Part shown: positions 1 through 10,122 of the stretch, piece after piece
Layout: the number at the start of each line of letters is the position of its first letter
Position numbering within the stretch: the first letter of the stretch is position 1
Assembly: GCA_902789325.1 (NCBI GenBank)
Contig: CADANN010000003.1
Coordinates: 1 to 64,000, forward strand
Reading direction: 5' to 3'
Length of the DNA: 64,000 nucleotides
Origin: an uncultured Spirochaetaceae bacterium
GTDB lineage: Bacteria > Spirochaetota > Spirochaetia > Treponematales > Treponemataceae
Notes under the pieces: model-generated
The model's input: only the letters and a program-made list of their open reading frames with translations
Told to the model about the DNA's origin: nothing
Database searches by the model: none
Position numbers and translations under genes: made by a program

Positions 1-1164
1 TTCCTTATTAAAGACCGCGTTTTTGTATCAAAACTTGATTGCGGTCCAAAGTTTCCACTTACTGATGTAGGTCTTCCTGAATTCAGAAAATATAAAAGGG
101 GAGACACCATCGTTTTGAGAAATCCTCATTATACAATGGATAGAAAATCGGAAGTAAAAACTGTAACTTCTCAGCTTATTTATATGCTCAGCCTTACAAC
201 AATCAATCTGAACAAGGATGCTGACGGAGAATTAAAGGCTGATCCTCTTGTAAAACGAATCACTGGACTTCCTGGGGAACAGCTTGTAATGCAGGATGGA
301 ACCCTTTATCACAGAACTCAGGCTAGTGATGTCTTTGAACCTGTAGCATTGGATTCAAAATATGCTACCTGGAATCTTAATGCAGTAAATCCAAAATTAA
401 AAAGATATATTCAGCATTTTCCTTTTGATGCAGCTGAATATCAGAAAATGCTTGATTTTGAAGAGACTCGCCGTAATTATGATTTGGATGCAGCTGAGTT
501 CCAGGCATATGAACTTGCCCGTCAGTTCAGAAATATTTCTGTAGTAAATAAAGATGCTGGTACATTTTCTAAACCGGAACTTTATGAAGGTCAGTTATTC
601 CGCTCTAAAAATGAATTGTTTAAGCGTATGTATATGCAGCAGGGCGGTGCAGACTGGTTTGAAAACTTTATGACTTCCTGGGTAGCTTCAAAAAATGAAG
701 TTCGTGATGTTTATGCTGAGTCAAATTACCGCTTAAATGTAATGGCAAAAATCATCTTTGGAAAAATGATGGTTGAATATGCAAGATTCTATACTGATGG
801 TCTTGATGAAAGAATTTGGGATTCACAAGCATCAATAAAAGATTTGATGGAAGAAATTGAACTTCATTACTGGTATGTTCAGAATCTTCTTGATTCACGC
901 AATATGCCTGTATTCCCTGCAAATGACAGTGATGGAAATCCACAGTATATTCCTTCAAACTGCTATTTTATGATGGGAGATAACCGTTTTAATTCTCTTG
1001 ATTTAAGACATTCTTATGATTATTCAGAAAAAGCATTGGCAAAAGCCGATCCACTTTCAATTACATACTATTCTCTGATGTCTCCACAGTATATCAATAA
1101 GAAGTATATTGTCGGTAAGCCAGTGTTTAGATTTTGGCCAGCTAATCGTTTGGGTAAGGTGTAG
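1..1164 (+). CDS. lepB: Signal peptidase I, 5' end outside the window
   Basis: Membrane-bound signal peptidase I, which removes signal peptides from exported proteins. The frame is open from base 1, so the N-terminal anchor and the catalytic Ser box lie before the window. Visible family motifs are DRVFVSKLD near the start, RGDTIVLRNP, the catalytic Lys region VKRITGLPGEQ and the C-terminal box MGDNRFNSLDLRH. About 200 residues separate the Lys box from the GDNR box, much more than in enterobacterial or Bacillus enzymes, so a large insertion (perhaps a periplasmic cap) is present. It converges with secA. Family assignment is firm; the role of the insertion is unknown. Confidence 0.92.
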   Translation, partial: FLIKDRVFVSKLDCGPKFPLTDVGLPEFRKYKRGDTIVLRNPHYTMDRKSEVKTVTSQLIYMLSLTTINLNKDADGELKADPLVKRITGLPGEQLVMQDGTLYHRTQASDVFEPVALDSKYATWNLNAVNPKLKRYIQHFPFDAAEYQKMLDFEETRRNYDLDAAEFQAYELARQFRNISVVNKDAGTFSKPELYEGQLFRSKNELFKRMYMQQGGADWFENFMTSWVASKNEVRDVYAESNYRLNVMAKIIFGKMMVEYARFYTDGLDERIWDSQASIKDLMEEIELHYWYVQNLLDSRNMPVFPANDSDGNPQYIPSNCYFMMGDNRFNSLDLRHSYDYSEKALAKADPLSITYYSLMSPQYINKKYIVGKPVFRFWPANRLGKV

Positions 1165-1192
1165 GAAAGAAAAGAATCTTGCCTCGATAATT

Positions 1193-1319
1193 TAATTTGC
1201 CGTAAGCAAAAACACCCCCAAAAAAATTCTGCACAAGCGAGAGTAGCGAGCGCGGCATCGGGCAGCGAAGCTTCGAGCAAGCCTTTTTTGGGGGTGTTTA
1301 TTGCTGAGAGGCAAATTAG
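1193..1319. terminator. Long inverted repeat between convergent lepB and secA
   Basis: The arms at 1193-1226 and 1284-1319 share the core AAACACCCCCAAAAAA/TTTTTTGGGGGTGTTT and outer TAATTTGC/GCAAATTA blocks, with a 57-base GC-rich loop. It lies between two convergent genes, so a bidirectional terminator is the likely role. The long structured loop is more than a simple terminator needs and could be a repeat element. Confidence 0.6.
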
Positions 1320-1325
1320 AGATTT

Positions 1326-4148
1326 CTACCTGCCACAACAGTTCTTATATTTCTTACCACTTCCACATGGGCAAGGATCATTTCGTCCTACTTTAGGCAT
1401 TGTACGGCGAACTGTTACGTTGTCGCCCTGTGAGCGCTGGTTCATTGCACTGTTTACAGCCTGGCGGCGTGCCTGATCTCCATTGAAATTAGAGTGTGCA
1501 CTGCGTTCTGCTGTGTTCTGTGCCATCTGAGCTGCAGTGTTACCTGCCTCTGAGTGCTGTGCGTTCATGCCCTGCTGCTGAGCTTCGAGCATTCGGCGAC
1601 GCTGTTCAGCTGCTTCTGGAGAAAGCTGTACGCGTACACGGAATACACGTGACATTACTGAGTTACGGATTGTATCGAGCATTTCATCAAAGATATTAAA
1701 GCCGTCAATCTTATATTCAGTAAGAGGGTTTTTAGAACCATAAGAACGGAGGGCAACTGCTTCACGAAGTCCTTCGAGAGTTTCAAGCTGATCGAGCCAC
1801 TTCTTATCAATCATCTGAATGTACTGGTAACGGATAAACATATTAAAGTTTTCTTTACCAGCAAGAGTTTCTTTTTCAGTGATATCATTCTGAAGAGCTG
1901 CAAGAACTGCTTCTCTTGTATATCCGTCTGAAGGGAGCTGAACTGCAAAAGTATTTCTGATTTTTTCCTGAAGTTCAGAAAGAGGCTGTGTGCTGTTTTT
2001 ATTATGCTTTGCTTCGTCTTCATAGATTTCAAAGAGATTTTCAACTTCTTCGCGGGCATTGTTCATTACGCGCTCAGAAAGATTGTCATCTCCAAGGATT
2101 GTATCTCGCTGTTCGTAGATAACTGTTCGCTGTTCGTTTAAAACATCATCATAATCAAGAAGGTGCTTACGAATTTCAAAGTTGCGGTCTTCAACCTTCT
2201 GTTGAGCCTTTTCAATTCCCTTGTTGAGCCAAGGGTGATCAATTGGTTCTCCCGGCTGCATACCGATTCGGCTCATCATAGCCTTCATACGTTCGCCGCC
2301 AAAGAGACGCATTAAATCATCATCCATTGAAATATAGAACTTAGAACGTCCAGGGTCACCCTGACGTCCAGAACGTCCGCGTAACTGATTATCGATACGT
2401 CGTGATTCATGTCGTTCTGTACCGATTACATAAAGACCACCAAGGGCTTTTACTTCCTCGTAATCCTTTTTCCAGTTTTCCTTTTCAATTTCAAGGGCTG
2501 CCTTGTACTGTTCTTCTGTAGCATTTGTTCCTGCACGTTTCTGTGCACGGAATTCAGGGTTACCACCAAGCTTAATATCAGTACCACGACCAGCCATGTT
2601 AGTAGCAATTGTTACGGCACCTTTTGCACCGGCTTCTGCAATAATCATAGCTTCGCGGGCATGGTTCTTGGCATTCAATACTTCATGGCGGATTCCCTTA
2701 CGGGTAAGAAGGGCAGAAAGGTGTTCAGATTTTTCAACAGAAACTGTACCAACAAGAACCGGCTGTCCTTTATCGTGTGCAGCTTTAATTTCGTTTGCAA
2801 TTGCTTCCCATTTGTCTGCTTCATTGAGGTAAACCTCATCATTTTCGTCTTTACGGGCAACAGGAAGGTTTGTAGGAATTGCAACTACATCAAGATTGTA
2901 GATTTTATTGAATTCAACTGCTTCTGTTGCGGCTGTACCAGTCATACCAGAAAGCTTATCGTACATACGGAAGAAGTTCTGGAAAGTAACTGTAGCCATT
3001 GTTCGGTTGCGCTGAGCAATGCGGATGTGTTCCTTAGCTTCAATAGCCTGATGAAGACCATCTGAATAGCGGCGGCCTTCGAGAACACGGCCGGTAAACT
3101 CATCAATAATTTCAACTTTTCCATCGCGGATAAGGTAATCAACATCATTATGGAAAAGAAGGTGTGCGCGCAGGGCCTGGGTAAAGTAGTGTGTGTATTC
3201 AAAGTTCTCTTCATCTTCGAGAGAACCTGTAATCAGATTATGCTTATGGAGAATGTCGTTGATGTGGAGCATACCCTTGTCTGTGAAAGATACACGCTTT
3301 GATTTTTCATCAATTGTGTAGTCTCCTTCAATTGCGGCACGTTCTTCTGGAGTCATAAAGGTTTCATCCGGATATTCACCAGTTTTTGGATCCTTTGCAA
3401 CTTCCTTGAGTTCTCCAACATATTTATCTACTTCATGATATTTATAGGTATCATCTTCACCGGCACCAGAAATAATAAGAGGAGTGCGGGCTTCATCAAT
3501 CAAGATAGAGTCAATTTCGTCGACGATACAGTAGTTAAAACCGCGCTGAACCTTATCTTTAAGGTCTACCTTCATGTTATCGCGGAGGTAGTCAAAACCA
3601 AACTCGTTGTTTGTACCATAAGTTACGTCGCAGGCATAATTTGCTTTACGAGTTTCATTGTCCATACTTGAAAGAATAGAACCAACTGTTAGACCAAGAT
3701 ATGCAAAAATAGGGCGGCGGGAATTAGCATCGCGTTCTGCAAGGTAATCGTTTACAGTTACTACGTGAACACCTTTCCCTGTAAGAGCATTAAGGTAGGC
3801 TGGAGCTACGGCAACAAGGGTTTTACCTTCACCAGTCTTCATTTCAGTGATTTTTCCCTGATGAAGATTAATAGAACCCATAATCTGAACATCGAATGGA
3901 CGTTCACCAATTACACGCCATGAAGCTTCGCGGCAGAGTGCAAAGGCTTCTGGGAGAATATCATCCAAAGTTTCACCTGCTGCAAGGCGTTCCTTAAATT
4001 TCTGTGTCTGTTGTGGGAATTCTTCTGGTTTAAGTGATTTTGCCCATTCTTCTTTTGCGTTTACAGCGGCCAGAATAGGCTGAAGGGCTTTTACATCGCG
4101 GTCATTCTGAGTACCGAAAATTGCGGTAAGAACTTTATCAATAAACAT
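1326..4148 (-). CDS. secA: Preprotein translocase ATPase SecA
   Basis: ATPase motor that drives preproteins through SecYEG. The 940-residue length is normal. Seen: Walker A MKTGEGKT near residue 105, Walker B VDEID near 210, the helicase-like second nucleotide-binding domain with [10 protein letters not shown] and [10 protein letters not shown], the scaffold and wing domains, a low-complexity Gln/Asn/Ala-rich linker, and a C-terminal Zn-binding tail [13 protein letters not shown] that docks SecB or phospholipid in known SecAs. It is transcribed alone from the AT-rich gap at 4149-4273 and converges with lepB, so two export genes lie end to end. Confidence 0.98.
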   Translation of the reverse strand: MFIDKVLTAIFGTQNDRDVKALQPILAAVNAKEEWAKSLKPEEFPQQTQKFKERLAAGETLDDILPEAFALCREASWRVIGERPFDVQIMGSINLHQGKITEMKTGEGKTLVAVAPAYLNALTGKGVHVVTVNDYLAERDANSRRPIFAYLGLTVGSILSSMDNETRKANYACDVTYGTNNEFGFDYLRDNMKVDLKDKVQRGFNYCIVDEIDSILIDEARTPLIISGAGEDDTYKYHEVDKYVGELKEVAKDPKTGEYPDETFMTPEERAAIEGDYTIDEKSKRVSFTDKGMLHINDILHKHNLITGSLEDEENFEYTHYFTQALRAHLLFHNDVDYLIRDGKVEIIDEFTGRVLEGRRYSDGLHQAIEAKEHIRIAQRNRTMATVTFQNFFRMYDKLSGMTGTAATEAVEFNKIYNLDVVAIPTNLPVARKDENDEVYLNEADKWEAIANEIKAAHDKGQPVLVGTVSVEKSEHLSALLTRKGIRHEVLNAKNHAREAMIIAEAGAKGAVTIATNMAGRGTDIKLGGNPEFRAQKRAGTNATEEQYKAALEIEKENWKKDYEEVKALGGLYVIGTERHESRRIDNQLRGRSGRQGDPGRSKFYISMDDDLMRLFGGERMKAMMSRIGMQPGEPIDHPWLNKGIEKAQQKVEDRNFEIRKHLLDYDDVLNEQRTVIYEQRDTILGDDNLSERVMNNAREEVENLFEIYEDEAKHNKNSTQPLSELQEKIRNTFAVQLPSDGYTREAVLAALQNDITEKETLAGKENFNMFIRYQYIQMIDKKWLDQLETLEGLREAVALRSYGSKNPLTEYKIDGFNIFDEMLDTIRNSVMSRVFRVRVQLSPEAAEQRRRMLEAQQQGMNAQHSEAGNTAAQMAQNTAERSAHSNFNGDQARRQAVNSAMNQRSQGDNVTVRRTMPKVGRNDPCPCGSGKKYKNCCGR

Positions 4149-4273
4149 ATTTTTTCCTTAAATTCAAAATTTTAGATATATTATTATAACCTATAATTAT
4201 TAAATTTACTATAATATTCTTCGCGTCGGCAACAAAAATAATCTACTTTCAAAAAATCCTATTTGTTTATATA

Positions 4274-5500
4274 ATGACATTTATGAGAAAAACTTTGCTT
4301 GCAGCTGGACTTTTTATATCAGGCATCATATTTACTTCCTGCCTTGGTAATGAAACTGTTCAGTCTATCAGCGAAACAGAATTATTTTCACTTCCTTACG
4401 GCAACTTTGAAGAGCAGCTGAGCGTTTCAGACTTAAATGATGTTGGTAACGTTCGCTTTGGTGTTGCAATGCAGGATGGTTTCTTTTATATCGTAAATGG
4501 TGAATCAAAAAAGATTCTTGAGCTTAATTCATATGGTGATCTTCTTTCGCTTTTTTATAATGAAGATTCACAGACTGCACGGCTTCTTGAAAATTCTAAA
4601 CGTCCTGATATAAGCATTCATCATGAAATATCTTATCCATTTGATTATCCGGGAATGGTTGCGGTAGATTCAAATAAAAATGTTTACACAGTATGTTCTA
4701 TTCCATGGGACAGGCAGGAAAAAAGTGATGACAGTACAACACTTTACAGTCATACAGTTTTGCGTTTTGCCCGCGATGGTTCTTCTGTAGATTATATTGG
4801 TCAGCAGGGACCTGGCGGAACTCCATTTCCTTTTATCAAAAATATTTATACAACTTCTAAAGATGAGCTTGTAGTTGTAGCTTCTTCTTCTTCAGGTCTT
4901 TTAGTTTACTGGTTTGCAAGCGATGGCTTTTTGAAATATATGATTCCGGTTACAACCCGTGATGCACCTGCCGGGGAAGATAAAGAAAATCAGACAGATT
5001 CCTTTCTTACAATTCAGAATGTAGTACCGGATCCCGTTTCTTATAAACTTTATGTACAAATCGATTATTATTCAACTTATATTGATGAAGACTCAAAAGT
5101 TCAGTCGGGAATAAACTATATTCAAACATTATTGTATCCTCTGAATATTGAAAGCGGAACTTATGAAGAACCGGTTTCTGTTCCACCGTATGAAGAATCG
5201 GTTGTTTCTGATTATAGTAAGCTCACTTATCGTATTCCATATGATTTTCTGGGGGTCACAAAAAATGGCTGGAAGTTCTTTATTGTAAAAACTGAAGACG
5301 GCTTTAATATCGAAATGATTCAGAGTGAAAGTCAGAAGATTTTGCGACGCCATTTTAAGGCAGTTCATTCAAACATTGTTTACGATACTATGTGTCTTTC
5401 TCAGGATGGTATTCTGACAGCTCTTTACCTGGAAAAGGAAAAGGCACGCGTCGTTTGGTACAGAACTGATAATCTGATTGATGCGATTTTGAAGAATTAA
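4274..5500 (+). CDS. Spirochaetal lipoprotein of the LIC_12708 type
   Basis: Predicted lipoprotein of 408 residues with a signal peptide and lipobox FTSC (Cys near residue 23). The first in-frame ATG is at 4274 and a second at 4283 gives a more usual MRK N-terminus; no strong ribosome binding site separates them. The body looks like a beta-propeller (repeated stretches such as GVAMQDGFFYIVNGESKKI and MVAVDSNKNVYTV), as in the spirochaetal LIC_12708 family I recall. Function unknown. The next gene starts at the base after its stop, so the two are probably co-transcribed. Confidence 0.7.
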   Translation: MTFMRKTLLAAGLFISGIIFTSCLGNETVQSISETELFSLPYGNFEEQLSVSDLNDVGNVRFGVAMQDGFFYIVNGESKKILELNSYGDLLSLFYNEDSQTARLLENSKRPDISIHHEISYPFDYPGMVAVDSNKNVYTVCSIPWDRQEKSDDSTTLYSHTVLRFARDGSSVDYIGQQGPGGTPFPFIKNIYTTSKDELVVVASSSSGLLVYWFASDGFLKYMIPVTTRDAPAGEDKENQTDSFLTIQNVVPDPVSYKLYVQIDYYSTYIDEDSKVQSGINYIQTLLYPLNIESGTYEEPVSVPPYEESVVSDYSKLTYRIPYDFLGVTKNGWKFFIVKTEDGFNIEMIQSESQKILRRHFKAVHSNIVYDTMCLSQDGILTALYLEKEKARVVWYRTDNLIDAILKN

Positions 5501-6052
5501 ATGTTTGAAGATGTTGAAGAAATCGTGCCTGATAACGAGGCCGATAAAAAACTGAAATTTTATTATAACCGCGAAGAACGTATTGCAAAGGCTCCAAAAC
5601 TTGTTCAGGATTATTATAACGGTAAGTTGAAACCTGTACGTGGCTTCCGGATTTTTTTTACACCTCAGAACCGTTACATTTTTTTTGCGCTGATTTTTTT
5701 TGTGGGCGCCTCTTGGATTTACACCGGATTAAATAAAACTCGTGCGGGTACTACTTTGAAGGGAGTTAATTTCGAACTGACTGCTTTTTCGTATGAAGAA
5801 GAGGTGTATGTTTCACTTCAAATGAAGCGCAGTAAGAACGCAAAGAACAATATGCCCCTTCCTGTGGAGGCTGAGTTTTTTGCAATTGACCCGAATAATC
5901 AGGTGGGGGACAAACGCCAAGGGCAGCTCGTTTATGATGAAGGCGAAAAGTATATTCGTACAAAGTTTACGGATTATGATATAATAAGAGTAGATGTTAT
6001 TTTGAACGCGGGGGGCACCGAAAAGGAGCTTTCTGCGGAGGTTAAGAGGTAG
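5501..6052 (+). CDS. Conserved hypothetical membrane protein
   Basis: I do not recognise a family. The 183-residue product has a charged N-terminal cytoplasmic part of about 50 residues, one transmembrane segment (around IFFALIFFVGASWIYTGL, residues 62-80) and an extracytoplasmic beta-rich domain of about 100 residues. Its ATG directly follows the stop of the upstream lipoprotein and the Nudix gene begins 3 bases after its stop, so it sits in a tight operon. An envelope role together with the preceding lipoprotein is inference from position. Confidence 0.75.
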   Translation: MFEDVEEIVPDNEADKKLKFYYNREERIAKAPKLVQDYYNGKLKPVRGFRIFFTPQNRYIFFALIFFVGASWIYTGLNKTRAGTTLKGVNFELTAFSYEEEVYVSLQMKRSKNAKNNMPLPVEAEFFAIDPNNQVGDKRQGQLVYDEGEKYIRTKFTDYDIIRVDVILNAGGTEKELSAEVKR

Positions 6053-6055
6053 TTT

Positions 6056-6463
6056 ATGAGCCGGTCGATTGCCTGCATAGATTATAGAAACGGAAAGATA
6101 TTTATAGCAAAACGCCAGATGGTTGGTGATATGGGCGGACGCTGGGAATTTCCAGGCGGTAAAATAGAAGAAGGTGAAGATTTAGAAACTGCCGTAATCC
6201 GTGAAATGCAGGAAGAATTTGGAGTTACCGTAAGTGTAGGACAGAAAATCACAAGCGGCACCTTTACCCATCGTAACAAGCCTTGTACTTTAGATGTGTT
6301 GTCAATTCACTTCCCGCATGATGGAATGAAAGAGCGTTTTATTTTAACTGAGCATACTGATTACAGATGGGCTGATCTTGCTGAAATACCTGCACTGAAC
6401 TTTGTAGATTCAGATCTTGCTGTTTATGATGATGTAAAAAAATGGTGTGAAAATGAAAAATAA
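6056..6463 (+). CDS. Nudix hydrolase, MutT-like (probable 8-oxo-dGTP diphosphatase)
   Basis: A 135-residue Nudix protein of MutT size. The Nudix box is complete: GGKIEEGEDLETAVIREMQ followed by EEFG (about residues 38-60), matching Gx5Ex7REUxEExGU, with all metal-binding Glu residues present. The upstream GRWEFPGGK is typical of MutT and CTP-pyrophosphohydrolase subgroups. It probably cleans oxidised nucleotides from the pool, but the exact substrate cannot be read from sequence. Its end overlaps the next lipoprotein gene by 17 bases, suggesting translational coupling. Confidence 0.88.
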   Translation: MSRSIACIDYRNGKIFIAKRQMVGDMGGRWEFPGGKIEEGEDLETAVIREMQEEFGVTVSVGQKITSGTFTHRNKPCTLDVLSIHFPHDGMKERFILTEHTDYRWADLAEIPALNFVDSDLAVYDDVKKWCENEK

Positions 6464-6824
6464 AGTTTGTTTATGTGCATTTTTGATAATTCTTGTTTCG
6501 TTTTTTATTTCCTGTACAAAAAAATCTGAAGAAAAAATCATATTTGATAATAGCCAGCCACTGGCTCTTGCTCCTGATGTAGAATGGGCTGTTGTAGTAG
6601 AACCTTATGCAGTTTTTAAGGAAACTGATGAATGGGGAGCCGCAAGTTCGGGGCACTGCCGTAAGGGAGAAATTCTTCAGGTAAAAGGAAAGTCTGTAGA
6701 TGCTGCAAAAGACACCTGGTACTTTTTTGAAGGCGGATGGCTTCCTCAAAGTTGTGTTTCAATTTTCAGTAACAGATATAAAGCGGAGACAGTTTCAAAA
6801 GGGCTTTTAAGCAGCGAGAAATAA
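6447..6824 (+). CDS. Small lipoprotein with SH3-like domain
   Basis: A 125-residue predicted lipoprotein: basic start, hydrophobic core and lipobox FISC (Cys near residue 23). The mature part contains a stretch (VVVEPYAVFKETDE through GEILQVKG to WYFFEGGWLP) that reads like a bacterial SH3-like fold, often found in wall- or peptide-binding envelope proteins. The start overlaps the Nudix gene; ATG codons at 6447 and 6453 are both possible. Function unknown. Confidence 0.7.
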   Translation: MKMKNKVCLCAFLIILVSFFISCTKKSEEKIIFDNSQPLALAPDVEWAVVVEPYAVFKETDEWGAASSGHCRKGEILQVKGKSVDAAKDTWYFFEGGWLPQSCVSIFSNRYKAETVSKGLLSSEK

Positions 6825-6835
6825 ACGGGTATAAA

Positions 6836-7966
6836 ATGACACAAAGCAAAATCAATATAATTGCAGAAATCGGAACATCTCATGAAGGCTCTATCGAAAA
6901 AGCTCGTGCTTTAGTTGATGCAGCTGCAGATTCCGGGGCTGACATAATTAAGTTTCAATGGGTTTATGCAGATGAGATTTTGCATCCAAAAACAGGTTTT
7001 GTAAAACTTCCTACAGGAAACATTCCTCTTTACGAGCGTTTTAAGCAGCTTGAATGTTCGGTTTCATTTTATAAAGAAATGATTAATTATGTTCATTCAA
7101 AAGGCTGCAAATTCTGCTGTTCTCCGTTTGGACTTCGCAGTTTGAAAGAGCTTTTGGATTTGAAACCTGATTATGTAAAAATTGCAAGTCCTGAATTAAA
7201 TCATTATAAAATGCTGGAGCAGCTTCGCGACTGGCGTGATGTTCAAAAATCTCGTGGTGAGGCTATGGTTCCGGTTGTGCTTTCAAGTGGTGTTTCAACT
7301 TTAGCTGATATTGATAAGGCAGTTAGAATTGTAGGGCGGGAAGGTGTCTCTCTGCTGCATTGCATTACAAGCTATCCGGCTCCTGAAGAAGAATATAATT
7401 TACGGGTAATTACAAATCTAAAAAATATTTTAGGAATTGAAGCAGGTGTAAGTGACCATAGTCTCGACCCAACTTTAGTTCCTGTTTTAAGCCTTTTGTG
7501 CGGCGGAACTGTAATAGAAAAACACATTACTTTGAGCCGTAAAACTGCGGGGCTTGATGATCCTGTAGCCCTTGAACCAGAACAGTTTGCCCTTATGGTG
7601 CATGTAGTTCATCAGACAGAAGTAACTCTCCGCCATTACGGGCAGACAGTTGGTTTTGAACGTGCATTAGATCAGCTTAGCGAGCAGTTTGGTCGTGAAA
7701 AAGTTGAAGCTGCTCTTGGGGATGGAGTAAAAAAACTTGCCCCTGCAGAAGCAGCAAACTACGGCCGTACAAACAGAAGCCTGCATTTTATGCGTGCCAT
7801 GAAAAAAGGTGAAATTGTGGGTGAGGGGGATATTGCAATTTTGCGTACAGAAAAAATCCTGAGTCCTGGCATTTCCCCAGAATTTTATGATCTAATGATT
7901 GGAAAAATGCTTGCCCGCGACGTAGAAGACGGGGCCGGAGTTCAGTTCACAGATTTTATTCAATAA
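6836..7966 (+). CDS. NeuB-family sialic/pseudaminic-acid-type synthase
   Basis: Condenses phosphoenolpyruvate with a hexosamine to make a nonulosonic acid, in the NeuB/PseI/LegI/SpsE family. The TIM-barrel N-terminal domain starts IIAEIGTSHEGS and has IKFQW, FCCSPFG, VKIASPEL and a VIEKHITL metal/PEP motif; a C-terminal SAF (antifreeze-like) domain begins around NRSLHFMRAMKKGE. Length (376) is slightly above the usual 330-350. No other nonulosonic acid genes adjoin it, so the sugar made is uncertain. The end overlaps coaX tail to tail by 11 bases. Confidence 0.85.
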   Translation: MTQSKINIIAEIGTSHEGSIEKARALVDAAADSGADIIKFQWVYADEILHPKTGFVKLPTGNIPLYERFKQLECSVSFYKEMINYVHSKGCKFCCSPFGLRSLKELLDLKPDYVKIASPELNHYKMLEQLRDWRDVQKSRGEAMVPVVLSSGVSTLADIDKAVRIVGREGVSLLHCITSYPAPEEEYNLRVITNLKNILGIEAGVSDHSLDPTLVPVLSLLCGGTVIEKHITLSRKTAGLDDPVALEPEQFALMVHVVHQTEVTLRHYGQTVGFERALDQLSEQFGREKVEAALGDGVKKLAPAEAANYGRTNRSLHFMRAMKKGEIVGEGDIAILRTEKILSPGISPEFYDLMIGKMLARDVEDGAGVQFTDFIQ

Positions 7967-8747
7967 TGTCTGCAATGCGTTTCATCGCACACAGAGTTAA
8001 ATCCTTATCAATATAATCGAATGCATTAGTGATTGGTGAGAGCATGCTGTTTAATCCGCCGGTTGCAATTACTTTTATGTCCTCAAGTTTACAGCCTGTT
8101 TCTTTTACCAGGTCTTCCTTCATCTGTTTTAGAAGCCCTTCTACAAGCCCTTTGTATCCAAGAACAATTCCGCTCTGTACTGAAACTACTGTATTTTTAC
8201 CAAGACTTGTCGGTGGAATATCCAATGGAATAGCAGGAATCTGTGCAGCATTTGCAAAAAGTGAATTAAAGGCTGTGCGGATACCAGGTGCAATTGCAAC
8301 TCCGGCAATATTTGCGTTTGCATCAATCGCTGTAAACGAAAGAGCCGTACCAAAATCAGTTACTATACAAGGACATTTATAACGGCTCCAGGCTTCAAAA
8401 GCATCGCAGTAAAGGTCTGTTCCAATTTCATGAACAGCACTTTCTGGTACTTTGATAGGAAGTTTTGCGTAAATATCCGGGCCTATTATGATTGGTTTCT
8501 TTCCTGAAAAATGCTGGGAAACAATAACAAAAGGTCCTATAAGGGCTGGAACTACAGTGCTTAATACAACCTTATTGATTTTTGAAAAGTCAATTTCGGC
8601 ATCGCGGAAAAGCGGTCGAAGAAGTGAAAAGTATTCATCGCCGGTACGTTTAAGGTCAGTGCTGATACGCCAGGTGTAAAGAAGTTTTGCGCCATCAAAA
8701 AGAGCTGTTTTAATATTTGTGTTACCAATGTCAAATATTAAGGTCAT
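7956..8747 (-). CDS. coaX: Type III pantothenate kinase
   Basis: First step of coenzyme A synthesis (pantothenate to 4'-phosphopantothenate), CoaX type. The 263-residue protein has the ASKHA phosphate-1 motif DIGNTNIK at residues 6-13, a central DFGTALSFTAID and the C-terminal ATGGLN. These signatures distinguish it from the P-loop CoaA kinase. Its start overlaps the stop of hisS by 4 bases (ATGA arrangement), so the two are translationally coupled. Confidence 0.95.
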   Translation of the reverse strand: MTLIFDIGNTNIKTALFDGAKLLYTWRISTDLKRTGDEYFSLLRPLFRDAEIDFSKINKVVLSTVVPALIGPFVIVSQHFSGKKPIIIGPDIYAKLPIKVPESAVHEIGTDLYCDAFEAWSRYKCPCIVTDFGTALSFTAIDANANIAGVAIAPGIRTAFNSLFANAAQIPAIPLDIPPTSLGKNTVVSVQSGIVLGYKGLVEGLLKQMKEDLVKETGCKLEDIKVIATGGLNSMLSPITNAFDYIDKDLTLCAMKRIADIIE

Positions 8748-9997
8748 TTTACTGAGAGTTCTCCGTCCTTAAACTGTGCGAACTTTGTGTAGCCCTGTTT
8801 TTCCAGCATATCGAACATTGGACCCATTTTCTTTGCCTTGTGCAAAACGGCAACTGAATAATCTGCACGGAGTTTTTCAGCTGCTTCGAGAACAGTCTGG
8901 AATTCTGTCTGCTCATCATAAAGAAGGGCACATTTTTCTTTTGCTCCAGGAATCTTATAGCCTTGTTCAAGCAAAATACCGCAAATGCGTTCAAAACCAA
9001 TGCTAAAGCCAACGGCTGGTACCTGCTGGCCGATAAATTTACCAATCAGGTTATCATAGCGTCCGCCACCACCAACTGCACCGCTGAAGGCTGGGCTTGC
9101 AATTTCAAAAACAACGCCTGTGTAATATCCCTGACCGCGAACAAGACTTGGAGCATATTTGATTTTATATTTTCCGCCTGAAACCTTTTCTACAGTAGAA
9201 ATAATATATTTAAGATCATCTGCAATAGAAGCATCTGCACATTTTGCAGCGACATCATCTACGGAAATCTCTGCACCGCTTGCAGATGCAATAAAATCAA
9301 CAAGTGCTTTTACTGCATCGGATGGCATCTGCTTTTCTGTAAGTTCTGCCTGTACTCCTTCGGCTCCAATTTTATCCATTTTATCAAAAGTGATACAAAC
9401 TGAATCAAGAGTTTCTGGTGCAAAGCCCATATTCTGAAGCATTGCGCGGAGAATACGGCGGTCATTTATATTGATACAGAAATCATTAAAACCAATATTC
9501 ATAAGAGCGCGGGCTGTAACATCAATCAGTTCAACCTCTGCGTTGCATGATGAATCGCCAAGAATATCGATATCACACTGAACGAATTCGCGGCTGCGGC
9601 CTTTCTGAGGACGCTCTGCACGGAATACGCGGTCTGTCTGAATTACCTTAAAAGGAAACTGAAGTTCATTGCGGTTTGCAGCAAAAAAGCGGGTAAGTGG
9701 CAATGTCAAATCATAGCGCAAGCCCATATCAGAAAGATTTTTTTCATCAACTGGATTTGCGGCAAGGGCTGAATCAAGCTTATCACCACGCTTAAGCACC
9801 TTAAAAATCAGATTGAGGTTATCTCCGCCATCAGATTTATCAAGATTTTCAGCATCTTCGAGCATTGGTGTAGAAATACGCTCAAAACCAGATGCGCGGT
9901 AAGTTTCCAGAATCTTTCCCTGTACATAATCACGCAGCTTCTGTTCTGCCGGTAAAATATCTTTCATGCCTTTAAGTGCGTTTGTTTTCATTTTCAA
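8744..9997 (-). CDS. hisS: Histidyl-tRNA synthetase
   Basis: Class II synthetase charging tRNA-His (a tRNA-His gene lies at 37792-37864). The 417-residue sequence shows motif 1 near LPAEQKLRDYVQG, motif 2 VFRAERPQKGRSREFVQCD, the histidine-specific RGQGYYTG box and motif 3 AVGFSIGFERI, then an anticodon-binding domain. It shares an operon with coaX downstream. Full-length HisRS is the most likely identity rather than the HisZ paralogue, because the anticodon domain is present. Confidence 0.95.
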   Translation of the reverse strand: MKMKTNALKGMKDILPAEQKLRDYVQGKILETYRASGFERISTPMLEDAENLDKSDGGDNLNLIFKVLKRGDKLDSALAANPVDEKNLSDMGLRYDLTLPLTRFFAANRNELQFPFKVIQTDRVFRAERPQKGRSREFVQCDIDILGDSSCNAEVELIDVTARALMNIGFNDFCININDRRILRAMLQNMGFAPETLDSVCITFDKMDKIGAEGVQAELTEKQMPSDAVKALVDFIASASGAEISVDDVAAKCADASIADDLKYIISTVEKVSGGKYKIKYAPSLVRGQGYYTGVVFEIASPAFSGAVGGGGRYDNLIGKFIGQQVPAVGFSIGFERICGILLEQGYKIPGAKEKCALLYDEQTEFQTVLEAAEKLRADYSVAVLHKAKKMGPMFDMLEKQGYTKFAQFKDGELSVK

Positions 9998-10066
9998 TCC
10001 TCGGTTTCTCTATTTTATAATGATAATAATGAAAATAAGATTTTAAGACAATTAGTGATATTATTT

Positions 10067-10101
10067 AAAAGAAAAGTGGCTGCCTGGAATCTAAGCAGCC
10101 A
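10067..10101 (-). terminator. Terminator of the Rpn-family gene
   Basis: On the minus strand TGGCTGC and GCAGCCA form a 7-bp stem with an 11-base loop, followed by CTTTTCTTTT. It lies just past the stop of the 10123-10965 gene. Confidence 0.7.
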
Positions 10102-10122
10102 TTATAAAATCAGGCGTTGGTA

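Noticed and set aside
2409..3065. Long open frame opposite secA (218 codons)
   Set aside because: Antisense to a perfectly conserved gene, Cys/Phe-rich composition, no ribosome binding site: a shadow frame.
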